Source of the DNA: Cognatilysobacter tabacisoli
Lineage (GTDB): Bacteria; Pseudomonadota; Gammaproteobacteria; Xanthomonadales; Xanthomonadaceae
DNA: 64,000 bases
Assembly (NCBI RefSeq): GCF_003586305.1
Contig: NZ_QXJI01000001.1
Coordinates: 434,001-498,000 of the forward strand
Reading direction: 5' to 3'
The notes under the pieces were generated by a model that saw nothing but the letters and a program-made list of their open reading frames with translations, was not told the origin of the DNA and made no database searches. Positions 40,439 through 49,026 of this stretch are shown here, one piece after another; the first letter of the stretch is position 1, and each line of letters begins with the position of its first letter. The position numbers were made by a program, and so were the translations under genes.

Positions 40439-42907
40439 TTGACCACGGAGCGGTTGTCCCTCCGCCGCGGGCTGAGCCTCGTCGGCATCCTCGTCAGTGC
40501 GTTGCTGTTCGGCCTGTACGCCCGCGGTGGCATGGCGTGGCCGTTGGGTTTCGTCGCGCTGGTGCCATGGCTGCTGGGGCTCGATCGCGGCGTCAGCTGG
40601 CGCGCGGCGCTGTGGAGCGGCGTGCTGATGAGCGTCGCGTTCGCCGCGGCGGTGTTCCACTGGTTCGGCGCGGCGATCGGCGCGTACACCGGCGTGGGCG
40701 TGATTCCGGCCACCGTCGCGCTTCTGGTGCTGGCGCCGCTGCTGCAGCTGCCGTTCGTCGCGTTCGCGCTGGTGCGCCATGCGGTCGGTGTTCGCCACGG
40801 CCCGGTGCTGCGCGCGCTGGCCGCGGCCTCGGCGTGGGTGGCGTGCGAGTGGGCGGTGCCGAAGCTGCTCGGCGACACGCTCGGGCACGGGCTGTACCCG
40901 TCGTCTGTGCTGCGCCAGGCGGCCGATCTCGGCGGCGCGGCCGGTCTGACCTTTCTCCTGCTGCTGGTCAACGAGGCGGTGGCCGCGGCGCTCGGCCGGC
41001 GCGAGCGCGGCTGGCGCGCGGCCGCGCAGCCGATGGCGCTGGCCGTGGCGGTGGTTGCCGGCGCGGCGGCGTACGGCTTCATGCGGCTGTCGGGGCTGCA
41101 GGCGCCGCCGTCCGACGATGCGGCGACGCTGCGCGTGGCGATGGTGCAGGCGAGCATCACCGACTACGAGCGGCGCCGGCGCGAGCAGGGCGCGTACGCC
41201 GTCGTGCGGCACGTGCTGGACACGCACTACGCGCTGTCGTGGTCGGCCATCCGCGACCACGGTGCCGACGTGCTGCTGTGGTCGGAGACGGTCTATCCGA
41301 CCACGTTCGGCAGTCCGCGCAGCGAAGACGGCGCCGCGCTCGACGCCGAAATCCAGGGCTTCGTCGACGCGGCCGGCGTGCCGCTGGTGTTCGGCACGTA
41401 CGACCGCGACGCCGACGGCGAGTACAACGCGGCCACGTTCCTCGAGCCCGGACGCGGCCGGCTCGGCATCTACCGCAAGACCCACCCGTTTCCGCTGACC
41501 GAGTTCGTGCCGGCGTGGCTCGACGGCCCGTGGCTGCGCCGCGCGCTGCCGTGGGCCGGCACGTGGCGCGCCGGCGACGGCGCGCGCGTGCTGCCGCTGC
41601 GCAGCGCCGACGGGCGCGAGGTCAACGTGGTCCCGCTGATCTGCCTCGACGACGTGCGCACCGGCCTGGCCATCGACGGCGCGCGCCTCGGTGCGCAGGC
41701 GATCGTCGGGATGTCGAACGACTCGTGGTTCACGGGCTATCCGCTCGGCGCGCGACTGCACCTGTCAGTGGCCGCGTTCCGCAGCATCGAGACGCGGCTG
41801 CCGCAGGTGCGCGTCACCACCAACGGCCTGAGCGCGATCATCGACGACACCGGCCAGGTGCTGGCCAGCACCGGGATGGGCGACCAGGCGGTGCTGACCG
41901 CGTTCGTCAGCGCGCGCGATCCGGCGCCGACGCTGATGGTGCGCTGGGGCGACTGGGTCGGGCGGGCCGGCGCGGGGTTCCTGCTCGCGCTGGCGATCGT
42001 CGCCGGGTGGCGCGCGCTCGGTCGCCGCGCGGTGACGGTCGACGCACGCACCGAGGCGATGCTGCCGGTTACCGTCCTGCCGCGCGCGTGGCGCGCCGCG
42101 GCCGGCGCGCTGCGCGTCGTGGCCGGCGCCGGCCTGGCGTGGCTTGCCGCGGAGATGCTGCTGCGCGTCGGCTGGCAGGTGCAGTCGCTGTCGCAGCTTA
42201 GGGGGTTCGGCCTCGCCGTCGTGGCGCCGCTCGCGCTCGCGTGGGTGATCCGGCGCGCATTCGCGGGTCAGGCCCGCGCGGAAGGAGGCGCGCTCGTCCT
42301 CGACCAGCGCCGGCAGCGCATCGAGGTTCCGCTCGCCTCGATTGCCGCGTTGCAACCGTGGCGCGTGCCGCTGCCCGGCAGCGGCGTCGACCTGCAGCTG
42401 GCGTCCGGACGCCCGTGGAGCCGCGGCGTCGCCATCGACGATCCGCTGGCGCTGCAGCGGCTGCTTCGCGCCGGCGGCGCGCGCGCCGAGCTGCAGGGAC
42501 CGTTCGCCGCAGGCCTGGCCCGCGTCGCGCAGCTGCGCGCCGCCACCCGGCGACCGTGGCTCGACCATCCGCTGGTCAAGTTCATCGCCTTCCCGCTGCT
42601 GCCGGCGCTGGTCGCATTCCGCCTGCACCAGGTGATCGCGTTCGGCGGGCCGTTCGGCGAGTACTACAGCTACGGATTGGGCGCGTACCTGACCGGCCTG
42701 CTGATCTGGTGGGCGTCGTGGTCGATCGGCCTGATGCTGTTTGCCGCGGCGCTGCGCATCGGGATCGAAGCGGCCGCGGGACTGGCCGCGTGGCGGTCCC
42801 CTTCGCGCGCGCTGGCGCTGCGAGACGGACTGGAATGGCTGGGCCGGGCGGCGTACTACGTCGGCGTGCCGGCGTGGCTGGTGCTTCGGCTGGTCGCGGC
42901 GGGGTGA
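40439..42907 (+). CDS. Lnt-like apolipoprotein N-acyltransferase with extra C-terminal membrane domain
   Basis: An 822-residue protein with a TTG start at 40439, ACGGAG upstream. Residues 1-525 follow Lnt: several N-terminal helices, a nitrilase domain from about 228 and a closing helix near 508-525. The catalytic residues are visible: Glu283 (WSETVYPT), Lys347 (YRKTHPF), Glu355 (LTEFVP) and Cys402 (LICLDD). E. coli Lnt has Tyr-Glu after the Cys; here they are Leu-Asp. About 295 further residues (530-822) add a soluble segment and roughly four to five helices not found in Lnt (about 510 residues). It may be a specialised paralog rather than the housekeeping enzyme. Confidence 0.85.
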   Translation: MTTERLSLRRGLSLVGILVSALLFGLYARGGMAWPLGFVALVPWLLGLDRGVSWRAALWSGVLMSVAFAAAVFHWFGAAIGAYTGVGVIPATVALLVLAPLLQLPFVAFALVRHAVGVRHGPVLRALAAASAWVACEWAVPKLLGDTLGHGLYPSSVLRQAADLGGAAGLTFLLLLVNEAVAAALGRRERGWRAAAQPMALAVAVVAGAAAYGFMRLSGLQAPPSDDAATLRVAMVQASITDYERRRREQGAYAVVRHVLDTHYALSWSAIRDHGADVLLWSETVYPTTFGSPRSEDGAALDAEIQGFVDAAGVPLVFGTYDRDADGEYNAATFLEPGRGRLGIYRKTHPFPLTEFVPAWLDGPWLRRALPWAGTWRAGDGARVLPLRSADGREVNVVPLICLDDVRTGLAIDGARLGAQAIVGMSNDSWFTGYPLGARLHLSVAAFRSIETRLPQVRVTTNGLSAIIDDTGQVLASTGMGDQAVLTAFVSARDPAPTLMVRWGDWVGRAGAGFLLALAIVAGWRALGRRAVTVDARTEAMLPVTVLPRAWRAAAGALRVVAGAGLAWLAAEMLLRVGWQVQSLSQLRGFGLAVVAPLALAWVIRRAFAGQARAEGGALVLDQRRQRIEVPLASIAALQPWRVPLPGSGVDLQLASGRPWSRGVAIDDPLALQRLLRAGGARAELQGPFAAGLARVAQLRAATRRPWLDHPLVKFIAFPLLPALVAFRLHQVIAFGGPFGEYYSYGLGAYLTGLLIWWASWSIGLMLFAAALRIGIEAAAGLAAWRSPSRALALRDGLEWLGRAAYYVGVPAWLVLRLVAAG

Positions 42908-43009
42908 CGTGGTGATCGTGCTTGCGCGTTGGTGACGCCGGTGCGCCGGCGGCGTCGCGTGCCCGCGGGACGGGGCTGCAGCCCGGGCGGTGATCCCGGG
43001 CGGCGCGCG

Positions 43010-43126
43010 TCAGACCGGGGCGAAGCCCTTGGTCGACTTCTTCTCTTTCTTCTCGGCCTTCTTTTCCTTCATCGTCTTGGCCGGTTTCTTCTTCTGCTCT
43101 TTCTTCTGGTCCATGCCCTTGCTCAT
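43010..43126 (-). CDS. Very small Lys-rich protein
   Basis: A 38-residue protein beginning MSKGMDQKKEQKKKPAKTMK and ending KSTKGFAPV. GAGGAG lies seven bases before ATG 43126. About half the residues are Lys or Glu, so it is probably a disordered or helical polycation that could bind nucleic acid. I recall similar short Lys-rich proteins in gammaproteobacteria with the PAKTxKEKK core. It was found by eye because it is shorter than usual gene-calling limits. Confidence 0.7.
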   Translation of the reverse strand: MSKGMDQKKEQKKKPAKTMKEKKAEKKEKKSTKGFAPV

Positions 43127-43218
43127 GTGCCGCTCCTCGCTGCGTGTGGTGTGGGCCGCTGCGGTTGCAGTCGGGCCAGGCAAGTATGCGCCCGATGGCG
43201 CGCGGCACGCGCCGGCCG

Positions 43219-44061
43219 TCAGCGCCGGGTGGCGAGCACCCCGTCCAGCGCGAGGTGCGCGCGGAAGCCGGCCTTCTCCAGGCGCTTGAGCACTTCGCGC
43301 GGGACATCGCGGCCGCTGGTCAGCTTGTTCGGGCTGCCGGTGTAGTGGAACAGCCGCCCGCCGCGCCGCAGCACCCGGGCGAGCTGCTCGTAGAAGGCCT
43401 GCGAATACAGCTCGCCGGCGATGCCGAAGCGCGGCGGATCGTGGAGCACGGCATCGAACGAGGCATCGGGAATCGCCACGATGGCGTGCGACACGTCCGC
43501 GTGCTCGAGCCGCAGGCGCCCGCCGTAGTCCGGTGCGTCGGGATCGGGTGACCACGGATTCAGCGTGCGCAGCCACAGCACGTCGGCGTTCTTCTCGAAC
43601 GACTGGATGTGCGCGACGCCGGCGTCGAGGCAGCACGCGGCGAAGTAGCCGAGCCCACCGCAGGTGTCGAGCACGGCCTTGCCGCGGGGCTCGACCAGCG
43701 CAACCTTGCGCCGCGCGTCGTCGACCGGCGACTCCTTCGACGTCGGCAGCATCTTGATGCCGTCGATCTCGAACGTCGGCGCACCCCAGGCGGTCGGGAT
43801 CAGCTTGATCAGCGCGCCGCTGTAGCGCGACACCGCGGCGAATTCGTCGCCGTCCCAGTGGTAGATCGTGCGGTCCTTGAGCTTGCCGGGGTACGGGTAC
43901 CGCACTCCGCGCCACCCCCAGTCCTCCGGCCCGAGCTCCGCGGCGCCCGAACTGCGGCCGAGGTCGAGCGACCCCGTCCACGCGGCATCGCCCCGCGAGC
44001 GCGCGGCCAGCAGCGCCTCGGCGGCATCGCGGGTGAGCAGGGGGCCGGCGTAGTGCGACAC
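43219..44061 (-). CDS. SAM-dependent methyltransferase (COG2521-like)
   Basis: A 280-residue protein starting at GTG 44061 after AGGAA. The N-terminal half carries GVRYPYPGKLKDRTIYHWDG and FEIDGIKMLPTSKESPVDDA. The Rossmann core follows: KAVLDTCGGLGYFAACCL (SAM loop), IQSFEKNADVLWL, ASFDAVLHDPPRFG and GGRLFHYTG. The DGxKMLPT plus DPPR arrangement resembles COG2521-type methyltransferases, more often described in archaea. Target unknown. Confidence 0.78.
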   Translation of the reverse strand: MSHYAGPLLTRDAAEALLAARSRGDAAWTGSLDLGRSSGAAELGPEDWGWRGVRYPYPGKLKDRTIYHWDGDEFAAVSRYSGALIKLIPTAWGAPTFEIDGIKMLPTSKESPVDDARRKVALVEPRGKAVLDTCGGLGYFAACCLDAGVAHIQSFEKNADVLWLRTLNPWSPDPDAPDYGGRLRLEHADVSHAIVAIPDASFDAVLHDPPRFGIAGELYSQAFYEQLARVLRRGGRLFHYTGSPNKLTSGRDVPREVLKRLEKAGFRAHLALDGVLATRR

Positions 44062-44282
44062 GGAGGATTCCTGGTGGGCGCCGGGTGGAGGGCGCGAATG
44101 ACCGCCATTGTCGGTCACCGGCGCGCCGATGCGCCGGCTGGCGGGCGCGCGCAAGCAGGCAGCGGCTGCATCCGCGCGATGGACGCCGGCGTAGCCACTG
44201 CTGAAGCCTGCCCCGACCGCCATCCCTCGCCCATCCGGCCGACTGCCGTGGCTTCGCCCACTCTTCAACATGGAGTTCCGAG

Positions 44283-44834
44283 ATGACATCCCCTGTCCAG
44301 AAGGTAGGTCTGCCCGTCGTCCTCGCCGCACTGCTCGCGTCTCCCGCCGCAATGGCCGGTCACCTCAACGTGGTGCTCGAAGCCGACCTCAGCGGGCGGC
44401 AGGAAGTGGGGCCCGGCCCCGACAGCCGGATCGCCGGCGATCCGAACGGCCGCGGCGAGGCGTACGTGTTCGGGATCGACGGCAGCGCGACGACGTTCTG
44501 CTACGTGCTGCAGGTCCAGGGCATCGGCGAGCTCGACCAGGCCCCCGGCAACGGTCGCATGGCGCACATCCACCGCGGCGCGCCGGGCCAGAACGGACCG
44601 GTGGTCGTCACGCTGGCGTGGCCGCAGGACGGCGCCTCGGCCGACTGCATCGACGAGAGCCGGATCCTGCCGAACGGCGCGCCGGCCTTCGCGCGCGACC
44701 CGGCCACCGGCGCGCTGCGCGCGACCGCGCTCGAGATCCTCACCGAGCCGGGCGAGTACTACGTCAACGTGCACAACGCCGAGTACCCGTCGGGCGTCGT
44801 GCGCGGTCAGCTGCGCGACGCACTCGAGCCCTGA
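44283..44834 (+). CDS. CHRD-domain exported protein
   Basis: A 183-residue protein with a signal peptide to about residue 25 (LLASPAAMAG). The CHRD fold is recognised from LEADLSGRQEVGPG, GRGEAYVFGIDG, MAHIHRGAPGQNGPVVVTL and the closing GEYYVNVHNAEYPSGVVRGQL. GGAG-type ribosome site just upstream. CHRD domains occur in chordin and many secreted bacterial proteins; no activity is established. Confidence 0.9.
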   Translation: MTSPVQKVGLPVVLAALLASPAAMAGHLNVVLEADLSGRQEVGPGPDSRIAGDPNGRGEAYVFGIDGSATTFCYVLQVQGIGELDQAPGNGRMAHIHRGAPGQNGPVVVTLAWPQDGASADCIDESRILPNGAPAFARDPATGALRATALEILTEPGEYYVNVHNAEYPSGVVRGQLRDALEP

Positions 44835-45063
44835 CCGACGTGATCGGCCGCGCCGGGGCCACGGCCCCGGCGCGGCATCGACCGTCTGCACAACGTCCCC
44901 GGCCGCGCCGCGCCGATCGGCAGGGTGCCGCTTGGCAGGTTCGCCCCGCGTCCGCCCGACTAGCATGTCGGGTGAGCCACGGCGGTCGTCGCCGTGCAGG
45001 CGGCAGGTCCGCCAGGACGGGAGAAAGCGCGTGCGCGGATCGAAGTCGAACGGGACGCACCGA

Positions 45064-45621
45064 ATGCGCCTGCGCTGGATGGGAACCGCGGCCGTCGCTG
45101 CGTTCGTCTGGGCGCTGCTCGCATGGGAGTACACCCACGGCGGCGTGGTGACGCACCGGATCATGGCGCGGGACGACCTGCCGGGCCTGTCGAACGCCTG
45201 GGGCGGGGTGCTGCTGCCGGCGCTGGCGTGGTTCCTGCTCGGCCGCATGCAGCGGCGCCTTGGCGCGGGCCGCGATGCGCGGCACCGGTCGGGCCGGGCG
45301 ATGCTTGCGGCGTTCATCGGCGCCGCGGCCTACGGCGCGGCGATCGCGTACACCTTCACCCGCGGCCCGGCGGAGGCGCCCGGCGTGCTCGCCCAGGCGC
45401 TGCCGGTGATCGCGCTGCTGCTGCCGATCTACCGCGCCGAGTACGTGCTCGGCTTCGTCCTGGCGATGGCGTACACCTTCGGCGGGATCCTGCCGGTGGC
45501 GTTCGCCTGCGTCGTCGCGCTGCTCGCGTTCGTGATCCACCACTGCGCGCGGTGGACGCTGCGCGTACTCGGCGCGCGGATCGGACGGCGCCCGCGCGCG
45601 TCGGCCCATTCGCTGCACTGA
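45064..45621 (+). CDS. Hypothetical inner-membrane protein
   Basis: A 185-residue protein from ATG 45064; an in-frame GTG at 45031 with GGGAG seven bases upstream is an alternative start adding 11 residues. Five hydrophobic segments: AAVAAFVWALLAW, LLPALAWFLLG, LAAFIGAAAYGAAIAY, ALPVIALLLPIY and ILPVAFACVVALLAFVIHH. Basic loops face the cytoplasm by the positive-inside rule. No family is recognised. Confidence 0.65.
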   Translation: MRLRWMGTAAVAAFVWALLAWEYTHGGVVTHRIMARDDLPGLSNAWGGVLLPALAWFLLGRMQRRLGAGRDARHRSGRAMLAAFIGAAAYGAAIAYTFTRGPAEAPGVLAQALPVIALLLPIYRAEYVLGFVLAMAYTFGGILPVAFACVVALLAFVIHHCARWTLRVLGARIGRRPRASAHSLH

Positions 45622-45689
45622 TCGGAGCGGGCACCGGCGCCGCCCGGTGCTAGAGTCGGCGCCCCACCGCACCGCCCGAGGCGAACGAC

Positions 45690-46628
45690 GTGAGCACGGC
45701 CAACTACCTACCTGCCATCGGTGTCCCCGGCACGCCGTGGGGCGACGCGGAACGCGCGCAGTGGCGCTCGCAGCGCACGCGCCAGCGCAGCCATGCCGAC
45801 GACGTGGTGGCCGCGATCGATCGGCTGCGCGAGCGCTTCGACGTGGTCCAGTACGGCGAGCTCGACTACCCGCCCGACCGCTACCCGCTGCTGGCGATCC
45901 GCAGCCGCGACTGGCGCGACGACCTCCCGGTGGCGCTGGTCACCGGCGGCGTGCACGGCTACGAGACCAGCGGCGTGCACGGCGCGCTGCAGTTCGCTGA
46001 CCAGCGCGCGGCCGACTACGCCGGCCGCGTCAACCTGATGATCGTCCCGTGCGTCAGCCCGTGGGCGTACGAGCGCATCCAGCGCTGGAATGCCGACGCG
46101 ATCGATCCGAACCGCTCGTTCCGCGACGGCAGCCCGGCGCAGGAATCGGCCGCGCTGATGCGGCTGGTCGCGCCGATCCGCGACCGCGTGCTGCTGCACA
46201 TCGACCTGCACGAGACCACCGACACGGACGAATCCGAGTTCCGCCCGGCCCTGGCCGCGCGCGACGGCAAGCCGTTCGAGCCCGGCACCATTCCCGACGG
46301 CTTCTACACCGTCGGCGACACCCGCAATCCGCAGCTCGATTTCCAGCGCGCCGTGATCGCGGCGGTCGAGCAGGTGACCCACATCGCGCCGCCCGATGCC
46401 GGCGGCGAGATCATCGGCTCGCCGGTGGTCGCCCACGGCGTGATCCTGTACCCGCTGAAGGAACTGGGCCTGTGCGCCGGGCTCACCGACGCCCGCTACA
46501 CGACCACGACTGAGGTCTATCCGGACAGCCCGCGCGCGACGCCAGCGCAGTGCAACGCCGCGCAGGTGACCGCCGTGTGCGCCGCGCTCGATCACTCGCT
46601 GGCGCATGCCGGCGCCACCGCGTCCTGA
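45690..46628 (+). CDS. M14-family metallocarboxypeptidase
   Basis: A 312-residue protein starting at GTG 45690. Zinc ligands are His89 and Glu92 (GGVHGYE) and His174 (LHIDLHETTD). Arg142 (DPNRSF) would bind the substrate carboxylate, and Glu275 in TTTTEVYP is the general base. No signal peptide is visible, so it probably acts in the cytoplasm on imported peptides or on modified amino-acid conjugates. The next gene, ghrA, begins 27 bases later. Confidence 0.88.
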   Translation: MSTANYLPAIGVPGTPWGDAERAQWRSQRTRQRSHADDVVAAIDRLRERFDVVQYGELDYPPDRYPLLAIRSRDWRDDLPVALVTGGVHGYETSGVHGALQFADQRAADYAGRVNLMIVPCVSPWAYERIQRWNADAIDPNRSFRDGSPAQESAALMRLVAPIRDRVLLHIDLHETTDTDESEFRPALAARDGKPFEPGTIPDGFYTVGDTRNPQLDFQRAVIAAVEQVTHIAPPDAGGEIIGSPVVAHGVILYPLKELGLCAGLTDARYTTTTEVYPDSPRATPAQCNAAQVTAVCAALDHSLAHAGATAS

Positions 46629-46655
46629 GTCCGCGCGCGGGGTAGGGCGAGCCGC

Positions 46656-47573
46656 ATGGACGTCGTGATCTGCACCGCCGTGGTCCAGGACGCCTGGCGC
46701 GAGGCGCTGGCCGAGCACCTGCCCGAGGCGCGCATCCACATCGGCGCGGACGCGCCGCCGAGCGATTACGCCGTCGTGTGGAAGCCGCCGGCGGAGTTCT
46801 TCGCGCGCCAGCCGCGCCTGAAGGCGCTGTTCTCGCTCGGGGCCGGCGTCGACAGCCTGCTCGCGATTCCCACCTTGCCGCGCGACGTGCCGCTGGTGCG
46901 GATGGAAGACGCCGGCATGGCCGACCAGATGGTCGAGTACGCGCTGTACGTCGCGCTGCGCGAGTTCCGGCGCATGCCCGAGTACGAAGCGGCGCAGGCC
47001 GCCGGCCGCTGGGCGCCGCGCCACGCGCGCACGCGCGGCGGGTTCACCGTCGGCGTGCTCGGACTCGGCGTGCTCGGCGGCGAAGTCGCGCGCGCGCTGT
47101 CCGCGTTCGGCTTCGATGTCGCGGGGTGGAGCCGCGCGCCGAAGACTATCGACGGCGTCCACACCGAGCATGGCGAGGCCGGGCTCGACGCCGTGCTGGC
47201 CCGCAGCCGCGTGCTGCTGTGCTTCCTGCCGCGCACCCCGCACACCGAGCGCATCCTCGACGCCGCCCGCCTCGCGCGCCTGCCGGCCGGTGCGGCCGTC
47301 GTCAACCTCGCGCGCGGCGAGCTGATCGACGACGCCGCGCTGCTCGAGGCGCTCGACCGCGGCCACGTGGCCCGCGCCTACCTCGACGTGTTCGCGCAGG
47401 AGCCGTTGCCGGCCGACCACCGCTACTGGCACCACCCCGGCGTCCACATCACGCCGCACGTCGCGGCGCTGACCGACGTGGCGATCGCCAGTGCCCAGGT
47501 CGCCGACAAGATCCGCCGGTTCGAAGCCGGCGAGGCGGTCGGCGGCATCGTCGATCCGGGGCGGGGCTACTGA
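46656..47573 (+). CDS. ghrA: Glyoxylate/hydroxypyruvate reductase A
   Basis: A 305-residue D-2-hydroxyacid dehydrogenase. The NAD(P)-binding motif GLGVLGG is at 136-142. Catalytic residues Arg220 (NLARGELID), Glu249 (DVFAQEPLP) and His268 (ITPHVAA) are all present. The N-terminal substrate domain has LFSLGAGVDSLL, and the size matches GhrA rather than the longer GhrB. It reduces glyoxylate or hydroxypyruvate with NAD(P)H. A GC-rich hairpin follows the stop. Confidence 0.92.
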   Translation: MDVVICTAVVQDAWREALAEHLPEARIHIGADAPPSDYAVVWKPPAEFFARQPRLKALFSLGAGVDSLLAIPTLPRDVPLVRMEDAGMADQMVEYALYVALREFRRMPEYEAAQAAGRWAPRHARTRGGFTVGVLGLGVLGGEVARALSAFGFDVAGWSRAPKTIDGVHTEHGEAGLDAVLARSRVLLCFLPRTPHTERILDAARLARLPAGAAVVNLARGELIDDAALLEALDRGHVARAYLDVFAQEPLPADHRYWHHPGVHITPHVAALTDVAIASAQVADKIRRFEAGEAVGGIVDPGRGY

Positions 47574-47579
47574 TCGGTT

Positions 47580-47606
47580 CCCGCGACCGCCGTGCGCGGT
47601 CGCGGG
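47580..47606. terminator. GC-rich hairpin after ghrA, possible terminator
   Basis: A perfect 11-base stem CCCGCGACCGC / GCGGTCGCGGG with a 5-base loop, seven bases after the ghrA stop. No T-run follows, so intrinsic termination is uncertain. Confidence 0.4.
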
Positions 47607-47672
47607 CGTGGGACGCGGCGTCCCCGTGTACGCTGGCGGCTGCCTTAGACCGCACGACCCACACGAGTTCCG

Positions 47673-48275
47673 ATGCCGACGTCACTGCTGGTGGTAGACG
47701 ATTTCCTCGACCAGCCGCAGGTGCTGCGCGAAGCCGCGCTGCAGCTGGAGTACCCCGAGCAGCAGGGTGCATTTCCCGGCCGCAACTCCGAGGAGCGCAT
47801 CGAGCTCGACGGGCTGCTGCCGCACGTGTCGCGGCTGGTCGGCGAGCGCCTGAAGCCGATCGAGCCGTCCGGCTCGCACGCCAAGTTCCGGATCACGCTG
47901 GCCTCCGACGTGGGGCGCGGCAAGGTCCACGTCGACCCCGGCTACTGGTCCGGCGTGCTGTACCTGAGCCGGCCGGAGGACTGCCGAGGCGGCACGGACT
48001 TCTTCCGGCATCGGCGGACCAACACCGATCGCCGTCCGATGAACCCGCAGGAGCTGGCGGCGCTGGGCTATGCCTCGATCGACCAAGCGCATGCCGACAT
48101 CGTCGAGCGCGATGGCCTCGACGAGCGCTGCTGGGAAACCACGATGAGCGTGCCGATGCGCTTCAACCGGCTGGTCCTGCTGCGGCCGTGGCTGTGGCAC
48201 ACCGCGGGCGCCGGCTTCGGCGACCGCCTCGAGAACGGACGGCTGGTGTACCTGATGTTCTTCGCCGCCGGCTGA
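47673..48275 (+). CDS. DUF6445-type 2-oxoglutarate/Fe(II) oxygenase-like protein
   Basis: A 200-residue soluble protein. A double-stranded beta-helix pattern is suggested by His86 and Asp88 (VHVDPGYWSGVLYLS), His176 (PWLWHTAGAG) and Arg190 (ENGRLV), the order of metal and oxoglutarate ligands in prolyl-hydroxylase-like enzymes. I recall this family (DUF6445) near TonB receptors and tryptophan halogenases; a TonB receptor gene lies 750 bases away on the other strand. Substrate unknown. Confidence 0.78.
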   Translation: MPTSLLVVDDFLDQPQVLREAALQLEYPEQQGAFPGRNSEERIELDGLLPHVSRLVGERLKPIEPSGSHAKFRITLASDVGRGKVHVDPGYWSGVLYLSRPEDCRGGTDFFRHRRTNTDRRPMNPQELAALGYASIDQAHADIVERDGLDERCWETTMSVPMRFNRLVLLRPWLWHTAGAGFGDRLENGRLVYLMFFAAG

Positions 48276-48339
48276 CGGCCCGACTCGGCGACTGGGCCCG
48301 ACGTCCGCGAACCAGAACGCCGCGGCGTCGCGCAAACGA

Positions 48340-48366
48340 GAACGGCCCGGACTAGCCGGGCCGTTC
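48340..48366. terminator. Bidirectional terminator hairpin
   Basis: A perfect 11-base stem GAACGGCCCGG / CCGGGCCGTTC with a 5-base loop lies between two convergent genes. Read on the minus strand it is followed by TCTCGTTTG, so it may serve both genes. Confidence 0.75.
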
Positions 48367-48406
48367 GAGCGTCACTGTCACTCGCCGCGAGCGCGGGAGC
48401 GTGGCG

Positions 48407-48856
48407 TTACTGGCGCGTCCACACCTGCGTGCGGCCCAGCAGCGAGAAGCCCATGAAGCCGCGGACTTCGAGCTTGCGGCCGCCGTCGATCGGACGGACC
48501 TTCACCGAGTACACCTTGCCGGTCGCCGGATCGAGGATCTGGCCGCCTTCCCACGAGTCGCCGACCTTCTTGATGCCCCACAGGATCACCATGCCCTTGA
48601 CCGGCTTGCCCTTGCGGTCGCCAGAGCACTTGTCGCACACCGGGTTCGGGCCGCGGTCGGAGCTGAGCACCTCGGTGACGCGACCGCCGAGGGCGCCGTT
48701 GCTCGACTCGTAGATCTCGACCACCGACTTGGGCTTCTTGGTCTTGTCGTCGATCGTGGTCCAGGTGCCGACCGGCGTGTTCTGCGCGAACGCGGCCGTC
48801 GACGCGAAGACCAGCGGCAGGGCGAGCAGCAGCAGGGCGAGCAGTTTGTTGCGCAT
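48407..48856 (-). CDS. DUF2147-family exported protein
   Basis: A 149-residue protein with GGGAGGGAA just before ATG 48856 and a signal peptide ending in AAFAQ (about residue 25). The DUF2147 pattern is clear: VGTWTTIDDKTKKPKSVVEIY, CDKCSGDRKGKPVKGMVIL, GQILDPATGKVYSVKV and LEVRGFMGFSLLGRTQVWTR. A small periplasmic beta-barrel protein of unknown role. Confidence 0.92.
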   Translation of the reverse strand: MRNKLLALLLLALPLVFASTAAFAQNTPVGTWTTIDDKTKKPKSVVEIYESSNGALGGRVTEVLSSDRGPNPVCDKCSGDRKGKPVKGMVILWGIKKVGDSWEGGQILDPATGKVYSVKVRPIDGGRKLEVRGFMGFSLLGRTQVWTRQ

Positions 48857-48980
48857 GGTTCCCTCCCGGGGATACGTGGAATCGCGCCCGTCATCGCGCG
48901 CGGCCGGGCTCCTTTATAGCGGCATCCGCAGGGGTACGGAAGCGGCGCGCATTACCCGTTCAGCTGCACGGACAAAAAAA

Positions 48981-49004
48981 GAAGCCCGGCTTTCGCCGGG
49001 CTTC
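48981..49004 (-). terminator. Rho-independent terminator of the TonB-receptor gene
   Basis: A 10-base stem GAAGCCCGGC / GCCGGGCTTC with a 4-base loop; on the minus strand it is followed directly by a run of seven T. It lies 22 bases after the receptor stop codon. Confidence 0.93.
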
Positions 49005-49026
49005 CAGTCTGGTGCGACTGCGTGGA

